Shown: positions 47,451-55,686 of the stretch, piece after piece
How positions within the stretch are numbered: the first letter of the stretch is position 1
Layout of the letters: each line of letters begins with the position of its first letter
Assembly: GCF_009827455.1 (NCBI RefSeq)
Contig: NZ_WTYZ01000001.1
Coordinates: forward strand, 868,001-932,000
Direction of reading: 5' to 3'
DNA from: Pontixanthobacter aestiaquae
Lineage (GTDB): Bacteria; Pseudomonadota; Alphaproteobacteria; Sphingomonadales; Sphingomonadaceae
Length of the DNA: 64,000 bases
The notes under the pieces: model-generated
The model's input: only the letters and a program-made list of their open reading frames with translations
Databases searched by the model: none
What the model was told of the DNA's origin: nothing
Made by a program: the position numbers and the translations under genes

Positions 47451-49903
47451 CAGTCGACATCCTCAGCCAATTTGGTGAAAGTCAGGAATTTTTCAGGCGC
47501 CACGCGAATTGCTGCGCCGGTTGGGCAAGCTCGCACGCAGGCCGGGCCGCCATCAATCCCTGCGCACATATCGCATTTAATCGCTTGCTTGGCCTGCTCG
47601 AGGCCTTTTTTGTCTGCGGTTTTTTTGCGCCAGCTATAGCTTGCCTCACCCGGACCGGGGCCTGCGCCAAATAGCAGCCATGACAGAAGCGACGGCTTCT
47701 TGGGCGGCTTGGCGTCCATCCGGATCACGCCATAGGGACAATTGCGCTGACAATTGCCGCATCCGATGCAGGTTTCGTCGATGAACACTTCGCCATCTGG
47801 GCCGCGCTTGATCGCGTTGGGCGGGCAATCGGCCATGCAATGCGGGTGCTCGCAGTGGCGGCACGATGTTGGGACATGAAGATGCGCGTATGTACGCCCA
47901 GCCTCGCGGTCGAGGCGGCTCAGGCCTTCATGGCTGTCGGCGCAGGCTTTCTCGCAATTGTCACAGCCGACGCACAGTGTTTCATCGATCAGCAGGACGT
48001 CGGTCGCCTCGCCAATGCCGTTATCGACGAGGAACTTGGCGGTTTCTGAATACATATCGACCGCGCTGCTGAAGCTTTCCTTGCGCTCTTCGACGAAGGA
48101 GTTGACCTGCCGCCGCGATGCCATGTCGCTGAGCGCGCGTTCGCGCAGTGCAGGGTTCTTCTCCATCAGACGCAGGAACGTGTCACCGGGTAATTTGACG
48201 ACTTCGGATTTGATTGCAGCTTTTACCGTGGCGGTACGTGGGCTGCCGTCGATGACCGCCATTTCGCCGAAATAGGAGCCTGCAGGCAGGTAGGAGAGGA
48301 AGATCGGTTTGCCGCCGAGGTTTTTCTCGACGATCATCGAGCCTTGCTGGATCACGAAGATGTCTTTGTCATCGCCGCCTTCTTCGACGACATTCTGGCC
48401 TGCGCGGATTTCGACCACTTCGGCGGCTTCAACCAGCTCGGAAACGTCCTCTTTGGTCAGGCCCGAGCCAAACATTTGCAGCAATTGCCGCTCAATAGTG
48501 ATGCGATTGACCGCGCGGCCAGCGCTCGGGACTGTTGCGATCAGTTTAAGAGCGGCGGTGCGTGAAAGTTCGAGCGTCACGGTTGGTTCGGCAGCGCGAA
48601 TAGTCGAGCCCCGGCGGCGACCGGAAATTAGGCCAACTTCGCCAAAAATGGAGCCTTGCTCGATCGGTACTGTGATGGAGCTATCGTCCGGATTGACCTC
48701 GACCAGCACTGACCCTTCGGCGATGCAGAACATCGATGATCCCGGATCATTGCGGACGAAAATCACATCATTACTGTCAAAGGCTGCAACATCGCTATCG
48801 AGCATTAGCTCACGCATTTGCAGCGGAGAGAGCTCGTTCAGGATTACGATATTCGCGCGGAATATCTCCAACCATTCATCGACGCTGCGGTTGCCCGGCA
48901 GCGCAGCAAATTTTTCGGCAAGAATGGGTTCATCCGCTGGCTTGAGATCGTGGTTCCCGTTCAGGAATTCGATCACGTCATAGCCCTGGTTCATGCAGTG
49001 CTTGATGAGCGGATATCCCGCTAACGCACCGATCACATGAATGCCGTTCTTTGTTGTCTCGAAGCTTGGCGTCAACTTGGGAAAGGCGCTGCGTTCTTCG
49101 CTGGTGAATTCAATCCCGCAGCCCTCAACGAAACCGCGTGGAGGCTGGGAGCCGGTCCGCGCGATAATTCGGTCGCATCTGATCGTTTCGGTGCCGTCAC
49201 GCGTTTCCAAGACCAGCTCGTTGTCGCGCACTTCGCTCGGGTTGGTTTCGCGGCGGACGGCAATGCGGCCCTCGCGCTCAGCTTCCTCCAGCAAGGCGAC
49301 ATTGGCGGGTTTGGCGCGAGCAAATTCAGCGCGCCGGTTGAGGATCGACACTGTGTTGCGCTGCGCCGGATCAGCGGCGAGGCCCAATGCGTTCTCGATC
49401 CCCGCATCGCCCGAACCGACAACCGTTATATGCTCGTCGAAATATTCACCTGGATCATCCAACTGATACTGGATCAAGGGCAGATCAGAACCGGGACAGC
49501 GCAGCTTGTTCGGGTTGCCTTGGGTGCCGATGGCCATAACCACGGCCTCGGCTTGAATAGTGTCGCCGCCTTTCAGCTCAATCGTAAAATTACCGGTCTC
49601 GCCAGTGATCGCGGTGACTTCGGAATTGAGCCGCACATTGACTTTGTGCTCTTCAATCTGGGCATCCCATGTGCCCAGAATATGTTCGCGCTTGCCAGCC
49701 TCGAAGTCGATGTCGCTGCGCAGCACCAGATTGCTGGGCGTCGCCATCACATGCTTGCCCTTCTGGTACTTGAAAATCGTATCGGACAGGTGATCGGTCT
49801 TCTCGATCAGGATATGCGGCATGCCCAGCTCGGCCGCACGCGCAGCCGCCGAGAGGCCCGCTGGCCCCGATCCGACAATCACTACGCGGTATTTCTCCGA
49901 CAT
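47450..49903 (-). CDS. Pyridine-nucleotide-type flavoprotein fused to two cNMP-binding domains and four [4Fe-4S] sites
   Basis: An 817-residue cytoplasmic protein. Residues 1-320 are a TrxB-like FAD/NAD(P) oxidoreductase (FAD motif VGSGPAG at 10-16, second dinucleotide motif VGSGDAG at 162-168) but without the CxxC of thioredoxin reductase. Residues 355-475 and 485-600 are cyclic-nucleotide-binding domains; the second has the canonical phosphate cassette FGEMAVIDGSPRTA with Arg556, the first is less typical. Residues 640-800 have four cysteine clusters (CVGCDNC, CRHCEHPHC, CIGCGNC, CDMCAGIDGGPAC), a HycB/DMSO-reductase-B-like ferredoxin. It would feed electrons from NAD(P)H to the cytochrome b under cAMP control. 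ATG 49903 is preferred over 49936. Confidence 0.92.
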   Translation of the reverse strand: MSEKYRVVIVGSGPAGLSAAARAAELGMPHILIEKTDHLSDTIFKYQKGKHVMATPSNLVLRSDIDFEAGKREHILGTWDAQIEEHKVNVRLNSEVTAITGETGNFTIELKGGDTIQAEAVVMAIGTQGNPNKLRCPGSDLPLIQYQLDDPGEYFDEHITVVGSGDAGIENALGLAADPAQRNTVSILNRRAEFARAKPANVALLEEAEREGRIAVRRETNPSEVRDNELVLETRDGTETIRCDRIIARTGSQPPRGFVEGCGIEFTSEERSAFPKLTPSFETTKNGIHVIGALAGYPLIKHCMNQGYDVIEFLNGNHDLKPADEPILAEKFAALPGNRSVDEWLEIFRANIVILNELSPLQMRELMLDSDVAAFDSNDVIFVRNDPGSSMFCIAEGSVLVEVNPDDSSITVPIEQGSIFGEVGLISGRRRGSTIRAAEPTVTLELSRTAALKLIATVPSAGRAVNRITIERQLLQMFGSGLTKEDVSELVEAAEVVEIRAGQNVVEEGGDDKDIFVIQQGSMIVEKNLGGKPIFLSYLPAGSYFGEMAVIDGSPRTATVKAAIKSEVVKLPGDTFLRLMEKNPALRERALSDMASRRQVNSFVEERKESFSSAVDMYSETAKFLVDNGIGEATDVLLIDETLCVGCDNCEKACADSHEGLSRLDREAGRTYAHLHVPTSCRHCEHPHCMADCPPNAIKRGPDGEVFIDETCIGCGNCQRNCPYGVIRMDAKPPKKPSLLSWLLFGAGPGPGEASYSWRKKTADKKGLEQAKQAIKCDMCAGIDGGPACVRACPTGAAIRVAPEKFLTFTKLAEDVD

Positions 49904-50018
49904 CCATCCCCCCGATGACAAGTGCGACCCTATCATCGTCCGGCTGCGATAATAGGCAAATCACGACAAATCACCAGTAACAATTGCCCGCTAAATTCCG
50001 CGCTGCTAGCCACCCGCA

Positions 50019-50975
50019 ATGACAGAGAAAACCGAATCCAGCGCGGCCGCCGAAACTTCCAGCGAAAGCGGCATGTCGCGCGTCAGCATCATTGTCCTGA
50101 TCGCAGCGCTCGTGTTGGCAGGCGGTGCGGTGGCGTATCGTATGCTGGCCGATGGCGCGGACCACACAGTTCCAGTGGTTGTGGAAGCAGCATTCCCTCC
50201 GACTATCGAGGCGCTGAAAACAGCTGCAGAGGCTGATCCGCTTAATCCCGGGCCATGGCAGGAACTTGGTTTCGCCTACTACCAAACAGAGCAATATGAA
50301 GAGGCGGCGCGCGCGTATCGTCAGGCTGTCGAAGGCGACAAGGAGAATGCGGTCCTGTGGTCATCGCTGGGTGAGGCGCGATTGATGGCAACTGACTCTT
50401 CTGAAATGCCCGCAAATGCGGTGAGTGCATTTGAGAAGGCTCTCGAACTTGACCCGACCGATGCCCGGGCGCGCTATTTTCTCGCGGTAAAGAAGGATCT
50501 GGCGAGGGATCACGAGGGGGCGATCACCGATTGGTTGGCACTGCTGGAAGATACCCCGCCGGGCGCGCCGTGGGAGAACAATCTGCGTCAGACTATCGAA
50601 CAGATCGGCAAAATCAACAATATTGAAGTGGCAGCGCGGATTGCCGCAGCGAACAAGCAGCGCCCCGCAGCGCCTCCCGCGCAAGCGCTCACTGCTGGCA
50701 ACGCGATACCCGGACCGAGCTGGGAGCAGATCGCTGCCGCCGGTGCGATTGCTCCGGGTGAGCAGCGCGATATGGCAGTGAGCATGGTCGAAAGCCTCGA
50801 TGCGAAGCTGCGCGCGAACCCGGCCAATCCTGATGGGTGGGTGATGCTTATGCGCAGCCGCATGACATTGGGGGAACCTGACAAAGCGAGCCAAGCGTTG
50901 AAAGATGCGATTGCGGGCAATCCCGGTGATGCGTCTCGGCTGCGCAAGGAAGCGGCCGCGCTTCGCATTGAATAG
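50019..50975 (+). CDS. Membrane-anchored TPR protein, CcmI/CycH-like
   Basis: A 318-residue protein with a TM helix at about 22-42, then TPR repeats (PLNPGPWQELGFAYYQTEQYEEAARAYRQAV in parts, AVLWSSLGEARL, AVSAFEKALELDPTDARARYFLA, DGWVMLMRSRMTLGEPDKA). The pattern resembles the TPR part of CcmI/CycH, which holds apocytochrome c for heme ligation in system I. It is divergent from the FAD/cNMP/Fe-S gene with a 115-base gap containing both promoters. In this context it probably helps mature or assemble the multiheme cytochromes. No other ccm gene is in the window, so NrfG-like or general assembly roles remain open. Confidence 0.75.
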   Translation: MTEKTESSAAAETSSESGMSRVSIIVLIAALVLAGGAVAYRMLADGADHTVPVVVEAAFPPTIEALKTAAEADPLNPGPWQELGFAYYQTEQYEEAARAYRQAVEGDKENAVLWSSLGEARLMATDSSEMPANAVSAFEKALELDPTDARARYFLAVKKDLARDHEGAITDWLALLEDTPPGAPWENNLRQTIEQIGKINNIEVAARIAAANKQRPAAPPAQALTAGNAIPGPSWEQIAAAGAIAPGEQRDMAVSMVESLDAKLRANPANPDGWVMLMRSRMTLGEPDKASQALKDAIAGNPGDASRLRKEAAALRIE

Positions 50976-50987
50976 CATACCTTTCAC

Positions 50988-51722
50988 ATGAAAATCATCT
51001 TCAGCCGCAAGGGCTTTGATAGTGCAGCGGGCGGCGGTGCTTCGCCCATTGTAGATGGTTGCCCGATTAGTCTGCCAATCCCGAGTGCAGGGCATTCGGT
51101 CACTACGTATGGCGATCTCGGGCTTGGCGAACATGTTAAGGTGGCCAGTCGCGGAAAGCTGGGCGCGACGGACTTTTGCCATCATGATCCGATGTTTCGG
51201 GCTGACGGCATGTGCTTGTTTGGCCAGCATGCCGCGGCGCAAACGCATCTGGCTAACCAGGGGGTCGGTGTAGGCGACGTGTTCGTATTCTTCGGGCTGT
51301 TTCGTGAAGAAGCAACGGGCGAACCGCACCACCGGATATTCGGCTATCAAGTGGTCGAGGAAATCGTTGACCTTGTTTTCTGTGATGATGATCGCCGCGC
51401 GGAACTAGCCGCGATGGGCCATCCCCACGCGCTGGGGATGCATAGCAAGAACGATATGATTTACATCGGACGCGGCGATACCGCGAAAGCCAATGATACA
51501 GAGCTGCGTTTGACAGTGCCGGATGGCCCGCCCAGCCTGTGGAACCGCCCGGATTGGCTGATGCGCGGCGGGCTATCCTATCATGATCGCGCAGATCGCT
51601 GGATACGCGGGGGGAAGTTACGAAGTGTCGCGCGCGGGCAGGAATTCGTCGCCGATATCGGGCGCCGCAAGGCCCCGCGCGATTGGCTGGATCACATTAT
51701 CGCCGTTATCGGTAGGTCTTGA
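50988..51722 (+). CDS. Nmad3-like protein (nucleotide modification associated domain 3)
   Basis: A 244-residue cytoplasmic protein beginning MKIIFSRKGFDSAAGGGASP, with HSVTTYGDLGLG, DFCHHDPMF, FGQHAAAQTHLANQGVGVGDVFVFFG, and HHRIFGYQVVEE. This pattern is that of the Nmad3 family, predicted from gene context in other genomes to act on modified nucleotides or DNA bases, with no demonstrated activity. It follows the TPR gene by 12 bases, and its last 17 bases overlap the convergent mmsB gene. No modification or restriction genes lie nearby, so its link to the cluster may be accidental. Confidence 0.75.
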   Translation: MKIIFSRKGFDSAAGGGASPIVDGCPISLPIPSAGHSVTTYGDLGLGEHVKVASRGKLGATDFCHHDPMFRADGMCLFGQHAAAQTHLANQGVGVGDVFVFFGLFREEATGEPHHRIFGYQVVEEIVDLVFCDDDRRAELAAMGHPHALGMHSKNDMIYIGRGDTAKANDTELRLTVPDGPPSLWNRPDWLMRGGLSYHDRADRWIRGGKLRSVARGQEFVADIGRRKAPRDWLDHIIAVIGRS

Positions 51723-52578
51723 TAATAGACGAGAAATCCAAGCCGCCATTTCCGGCGGCATCGTAATCCTCATATAACGAGGCTGCGCGCGAACTGAGCG
51801 GAACAGCGCTGCCGGAATTATCCGCCGCTTCCATCGCCAGCCGCAGGTCCTTGAGCATCAGTGCTGTCGCAAAGCCACCTTGGTACTGGTTGTCAGCCGG
51901 GCTTTCGACACCCACTCCGGGCATTGGGGTATAGGCGTTGAGGGACCAATTATAACCGGAAGACTGGCTGCTGATCTCATAGAAAGTTTGCGGATTAAGA
52001 CCGAGTTTCTCGGCCATTTTCATTGCCTCACAGGTGCCGATCATATGCACCGCGAGCAGCATATTGTTGCAGATCTTCGCTGTTTGGCCTGCACCAGCAT
52101 CGCCTGCGTGAATCACCGCTTTGCCCATGGCGTGCAGGATCGGTTCGGCGCGGCTGAAGGCGCTTGTCGTGCCGCCGACCATAAAGGTCAGCGTGCCGCC
52201 ATTTGCCGCCGCGATACCGCCAGAAACCGGCGCATCGACCATTTCGTAACCCGCGTGGGTGGCGGCACCAGCGACTTCCTTCGCGGTTGCAACGTCGATG
52301 GTCGAGCAGTCGAGAAACACGGTTCCGGCGGGCGCATTGCCGAACACATCCTTCGTATAGACCGATTTCACAATCGCCCCGTTCGGAAGCATCGAGACTA
52401 CCGCATCGACGCTGTGAACCGCTTCGCTTGCAGCCATAAAGGTCGAGCAGCCATTGTCCTTGGCCAGATCGAGCGCATCGCTGCTCAGATCGAAAGCGTT
52501 CACCTCATGGCCCGCTTTGACGAGATTAGCAGCCATTCCGCCGCCCATATTGCCCAGTCCGATAAAGGCGATCTTCAT
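51706..52578 (-). CDS. mmsB: 3-hydroxyisobutyrate dehydrogenase
   Basis: A 290-residue beta-hydroxyacid dehydrogenase that oxidises 3-hydroxyisobutyrate to methylmalonate semialdehyde with NAD+. Seen: FIGLGNMGGGMAANLVKAGHEV (in parts) for NAD binding, DAPVSGGIAAANGGTL for substrate binding, and the catalytic Lys in GAGQTAKICNNML. It is the last of a minus-strand valine-degradation run; 1 base separates it from the hydratase stop-start region upstream. Confidence 0.94.
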   Translation of the reverse strand: MKIAFIGLGNMGGGMAANLVKAGHEVNAFDLSSDALDLAKDNGCSTFMAASEAVHSVDAVVSMLPNGAIVKSVYTKDVFGNAPAGTVFLDCSTIDVATAKEVAGAATHAGYEMVDAPVSGGIAAANGGTLTFMVGGTTSAFSRAEPILHAMGKAVIHAGDAGAGQTAKICNNMLLAVHMIGTCEAMKMAEKLGLNPQTFYEISSQSSGYNWSLNAYTPMPGVGVESPADNQYQGGFATALMLKDLRLAMEAADNSGSAVPLSSRAASLYEDYDAAGNGGLDFSSIIKTYR

Positions 52579-52579
52579 G

Positions 52580-53362
52580 TTAACGACCCTTCCAATTGCC
52601 TTCGCGCTTTTCGATAAAGGCCGCCATTCCCTCGGCCTTGTCTTCGCTGGCGGTCAGGATCTGGAAGAGGCGGCGTTCGAAGATGATGCCTTGATCAAGG
52701 CCGGTTTCAAACGCGGCATTGACCATTTCCTTGTTGGCGACGGCTGCCATCGGCGGCATGCCCGCAATCAGAGCGGCACTTTTCATTGCTTCGTCGAGCA
52801 GATCATCCTGCGGCACAACGCGCGCGACCAGATTTGCGCGCTCGGCCTCTTCCGCGCCCATCATCCGGCCGGTCAGGCACATTTCCATAGCTTTGGCTTT
52901 GCCAACGGCGCGAGTCAGGCGTTGGCTGCCGCCCATGCCTGGGGCAACGCCCAGTTTGATTTCAGGTTGCCCGAATTTCGCGTTCTCCGAAGCGATGATG
53001 AAGTCTGCCATCATCGCCAGTTCGCATCCGCCGCCCAGCGCAAAGCCGTTGACCGCTGCGATCCACGGTTTGCGGACTTTCTTGACGATCTCGCTGGTCC
53101 ATTTGCCGAAGAAGTCGTCGAGATAGAAATCCGCAGCGGCTTTCTCGGACATCTCTTTGATGTCAGCGCCCGCTGCAAAAGCCTTGTCACCCGATCCCGT
53201 CAGGACGGCGCAACGCTGGCTGGCGTCTGCCTCAAACTTGCCGAATGCGTCGATCAAATCGTCGAGCACCTGGCTGTTAAGCGCATTCAGTGACTTGGGG
53301 CGATTGAGCGTAATCAGCGTAACTGCATCGCGCTGTTCGACTGTGATGGTTTCGTAGCTCAT
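52580..53362 (-). CDS. Enoyl-CoA hydratase (methacrylyl-CoA/short-chain type)
   Basis: A 260-residue crotonase close to mitochondrial-type short-chain hydratases: [10 protein letters not shown] for the oxyanion hole, [39 protein letters not shown]. Both catalytic Glu positions (GGCELA and QPEIKLG) are present, so hydration of methacrylyl-CoA to 3-hydroxyisobutyryl-CoA is likely in this pathway, with crotonyl-CoA also possible. It lies between the hydrolase gene and mmsB on the same strand. A REP-like palindrome fills the gap to the hydrolase. Confidence 0.9.
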   Translation of the reverse strand: MSYETITVEQRDAVTLITLNRPKSLNALNSQVLDDLIDAFGKFEADASQRCAVLTGSGDKAFAAGADIKEMSEKAAADFYLDDFFGKWTSEIVKKVRKPWIAAVNGFALGGGCELAMMADFIIASENAKFGQPEIKLGVAPGMGGSQRLTRAVGKAKAMEMCLTGRMMGAEEAERANLVARVVPQDDLLDEAMKSAALIAGMPPMAAVANKEMVNAAFETGLDQGIIFERRLFQILTASEDKAEGMAAFIEKREGNWKGR

Positions 53363-53370
53363 AGTTTCTC

Positions 53371-53449
53371 CGTCATTGCGAGGAGCCGCAGGCGACGCGG
53401 CAATCCATTGCGTAGTTCCATGGATTGCCGCGCTTCGCTCGCAATGACG
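53371..53449. repeat. REP-like palindrome in the valine operon
   Basis: CGTCATTGCGAGGAGC at the left end and GCTTCGCTCGCAATGACG at the right are inverted copies; GGCAATCCA and TGGATTGCC form a second complementary pair inside. The 79 bases fold into one long hairpin between the hydratase and hydrolase genes. The sequence type (CGTCATTGCGA...) is dispersed in many proteobacterial genomes. Confidence 0.85.
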
Positions 53450-53470
53450 AAGAAGGCAACCGTATATTCT

Positions 53471-54520
53471 CTAACTCAAAGGCACCCACTCTTCACTCTC
53501 TGGCAGCGGTGCGAAGATGCTGTCGATCAGTTGCTCGCTCACGCCTTCGGGTGTCGCGGGGTTCCACTTGGGATCATGCGTTTTGTCGATGATCACAGCG
53601 CGTACGCCCTCGGCGAAATCGGGACGCAGCAGCACACGCGATCCAATTCGGTATTCCATTCGCATATTATCGGCGAAGTCTGTCAGCTTGGCGCTTTCGG
53701 CCAATTGGCGCAGCGCAACCTTCTGCGTCTGCGGGCTCTTGGTGCCTAGCGTGTCGCGTTCCTTCACGGCCCAATCGCTATCGTCCGCATCGAGGCTCGC
53801 GATAATGTCTTCGAGCGTATCGGAAGCGAAGTGCTTGGCAATCTTGTCGGCATTCTTTTCGATCCGCGCTTCGGGCGGGGTGCCGACCATTTCCGACAAT
53901 ACGCCGCTAATCCGGTCCGGCTTTTCAATGATCCGCGCTTTGGCGTCGGCAGTCATTTCACTTGGTAGATAATGCGTGGCAAGGCCTGCCCAGAGGCATT
54001 CCGCGCCATCAAGCCGCGCTCCGGTAAGGGCAAGGAACTGGCCGAGCCGTCCGCCCAGACGTGACAAATGCCACCCGCCGCCCACATCGGGGAACAGGCC
54101 GATACCTGTTTCGGGCATCGCAAAGCGTGTGTTCTCTGTCGCGACACGGAACTTTGCGGGCAGGGCAATGCCCACGCCGCCGCCCATGGTGATACCGTCC
54201 ATGAAGCACACAATCGGCTTCGGATAGGTCATCATCTGATGGTTTAGCTGATACTCGTCATGAAAGAACTTACGACCCGCAATGCCGCCGTCTTCTAGTG
54301 CCGATTTGCGCAGAAGATTGATATCTCCGCCCGCGCAGAAGCCGCGTCCCTCCGCATGATCGAGGATGACGGCTTCGATGGCATCATCATTCGCCCATTC
54401 GGTGAGCGCCGCACTCATCGCGTGACACATATCGAGCGTCAGCGCGTGCAGCGCCTTTGGCCGGTTCAGTGAGATATGCCCGACTGCGCCGTGTTTATGA
54501 ATATGAACTTGGTCGGTCAT
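53471..54520 (-). CDS. 3-hydroxyisobutyryl-CoA hydrolase
   Basis: A 349-residue crotonase-fold hydrolase that frees 3-hydroxyisobutyrate from CoA in valine breakdown. Seen: FCAGGDINLLRKSALEDG, FMDGITMGGGVGIALPAKFRV, ETGIGLFPDVGGGWHLSRL (with the Glu and Asp used by HIBCH), and a C-terminal region of about 120 residues that hydratases lack. ATG 54520 overlaps the stop of the acyl-CoA dehydrogenase by one base; the longer frame to 54610 lies inside that gene. Confidence 0.93.
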   Translation of the reverse strand: MTDQVHIHKHGAVGHISLNRPKALHALTLDMCHAMSAALTEWANDDAIEAVILDHAEGRGFCAGGDINLLRKSALEDGGIAGRKFFHDEYQLNHQMMTYPKPIVCFMDGITMGGGVGIALPAKFRVATENTRFAMPETGIGLFPDVGGGWHLSRLGGRLGQFLALTGARLDGAECLWAGLATHYLPSEMTADAKARIIEKPDRISGVLSEMVGTPPEARIEKNADKIAKHFASDTLEDIIASLDADDSDWAVKERDTLGTKSPQTQKVALRQLAESAKLTDFADNMRMEYRIGSRVLLRPDFAEGVRAVIIDKTHDPKWNPATPEGVSEQLIDSIFAPLPESEEWVPLS

Positions 54521-55668
54521 CAGCCCTGCCTCAGCAGATCGCGGCCCACGATCATCCGCATGACCTGATTGGTGCCTTCGAGGATCGAGTGTACGCGCAG
54601 ATCGCGCCAAAAGCGCTCGATCGGATATTCGCGCAGATAGCCATAGCCGCCGAACAGTTGCAGTGCATTGTTTACGACATTGCTGCCGCTATCGGTCGCG
54701 AGCCGCTTGGCCATGGCCGAGAAGCGCGATTTGTCGGGCGCATTGTCGGTGACTTTTGCGGCCGCAAGATAGAGCAACGCGCGTGCCGCCTCCAATTCGG
54801 TTGCCATATCGGCGAGCATAAATTGGGTGTTCTGGAAGTCGGCAATCGGTGTATCGAATTGCTTACGCTCTTTGGTGTAGGCAATCGCCTCGTCCAGACA
54901 CCGCTGCGCGCCGCCAAGCGAGCAGGCGCCGATATTGAGCCGTCCGCCATCGAGACCCATCATCGCGAAACGGAAGCCTTCTCCTTCGTCGCCAACGCGG
55001 TTGCTGACGGGTACTTTCGCATCTTCGAAGATCAGTTGCGCAGTCGGGCTGGCGTTCCAGCCGAGTTTCTTCTCCGGCTTGCCGAATGTCAGGCCCGGCG
55101 TGTCCTTGTCTACCACGAGGCAGGTGATGCCCTTCGACTTATGCTCGCTGGTGCGTACCATCACCACATAGACATCGTTAAACCCGCTGCCCGAGATAAA
55201 CTGCTTGGTTCCGTTCAGCACATAGTGATCGCCGTCCAGCTTGGCGGTGGTCTTGAGGCCAGCGGCGTCCGATCCGCTTCCCGGCTCGGTCAGCGCGTAG
55301 CTAGCAATTTTGTCCATGGTAACAAGATCGGGAAGGTAGCGATCTTTTAGCTCCTGCCCGCCAAAAGCGTCGATCATCCACGCTGCCATATTGTGGATCG
55401 AGATATAGGCGCTGGTCGCGGGGCAGCCATAGGCCATCGCTTCCATTATCAACGCAGCTTCAAGCCGGCCCAGCGCGATACCGCCTGACTCTTCGGACAC
55501 ATAGATCGCGCCAAAGCCGAGCTCTCCGGTTCGTTGGACGACATCGCGCGGGAAGTGTGCCTTCTCATCCCATTCGGCGGCGAAGGGTGTGATATTATCG
55601 GCGGTGAAACGCTGCGCCATTTCCTGGATCGCAAGCTGGTCTTCATTGAGTTGGAATTGGTTGGTCAT
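54520..55668 (-). CDS. Acyl-CoA dehydrogenase, probably isobutyryl-CoA specific
   Basis: A 382-residue FAD enzyme. Seen: YALTEPGSGSDAAGLKT (acyl-CoA signature 1), the FAD segment around QLFGGYGYLREYPIERFWRD and the C-terminal HSILEGTNQVMRMIVGRDLL. The catalytic Glu is expected at LEGTNQ. Its position directly upstream of the hydrolase, with hydratase and mmsB following, supports oxidation of isobutyryl-CoA to methacrylyl-CoA, although isovaleryl-CoA and other branched acyls cannot be excluded. Confidence 0.9.
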   Translation of the reverse strand: MTNQFQLNEDQLAIQEMAQRFTADNITPFAAEWDEKAHFPRDVVQRTGELGFGAIYVSEESGGIALGRLEAALIMEAMAYGCPATSAYISIHNMAAWMIDAFGGQELKDRYLPDLVTMDKIASYALTEPGSGSDAAGLKTTAKLDGDHYVLNGTKQFISGSGFNDVYVVMVRTSEHKSKGITCLVVDKDTPGLTFGKPEKKLGWNASPTAQLIFEDAKVPVSNRVGDEGEGFRFAMMGLDGGRLNIGACSLGGAQRCLDEAIAYTKERKQFDTPIADFQNTQFMLADMATELEAARALLYLAAAKVTDNAPDKSRFSAMAKRLATDSGSNVVNNALQLFGGYGYLREYPIERFWRDLRVHSILEGTNQVMRMIVGRDLLRQG

Positions 55669-55686
55669 AAGGGTCCGTTAGCGTAA

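Noticed and set aside
30881..50975. Classical metal-reduction (Mtr) or octaheme tetrathionate/nitrite reductase operon
   Set aside because: The heme counts and barrel look superficially alike, but no MtrC-like surface cytochrome, no octaheme CXXCK active site and no terminal reductase signature is seen.
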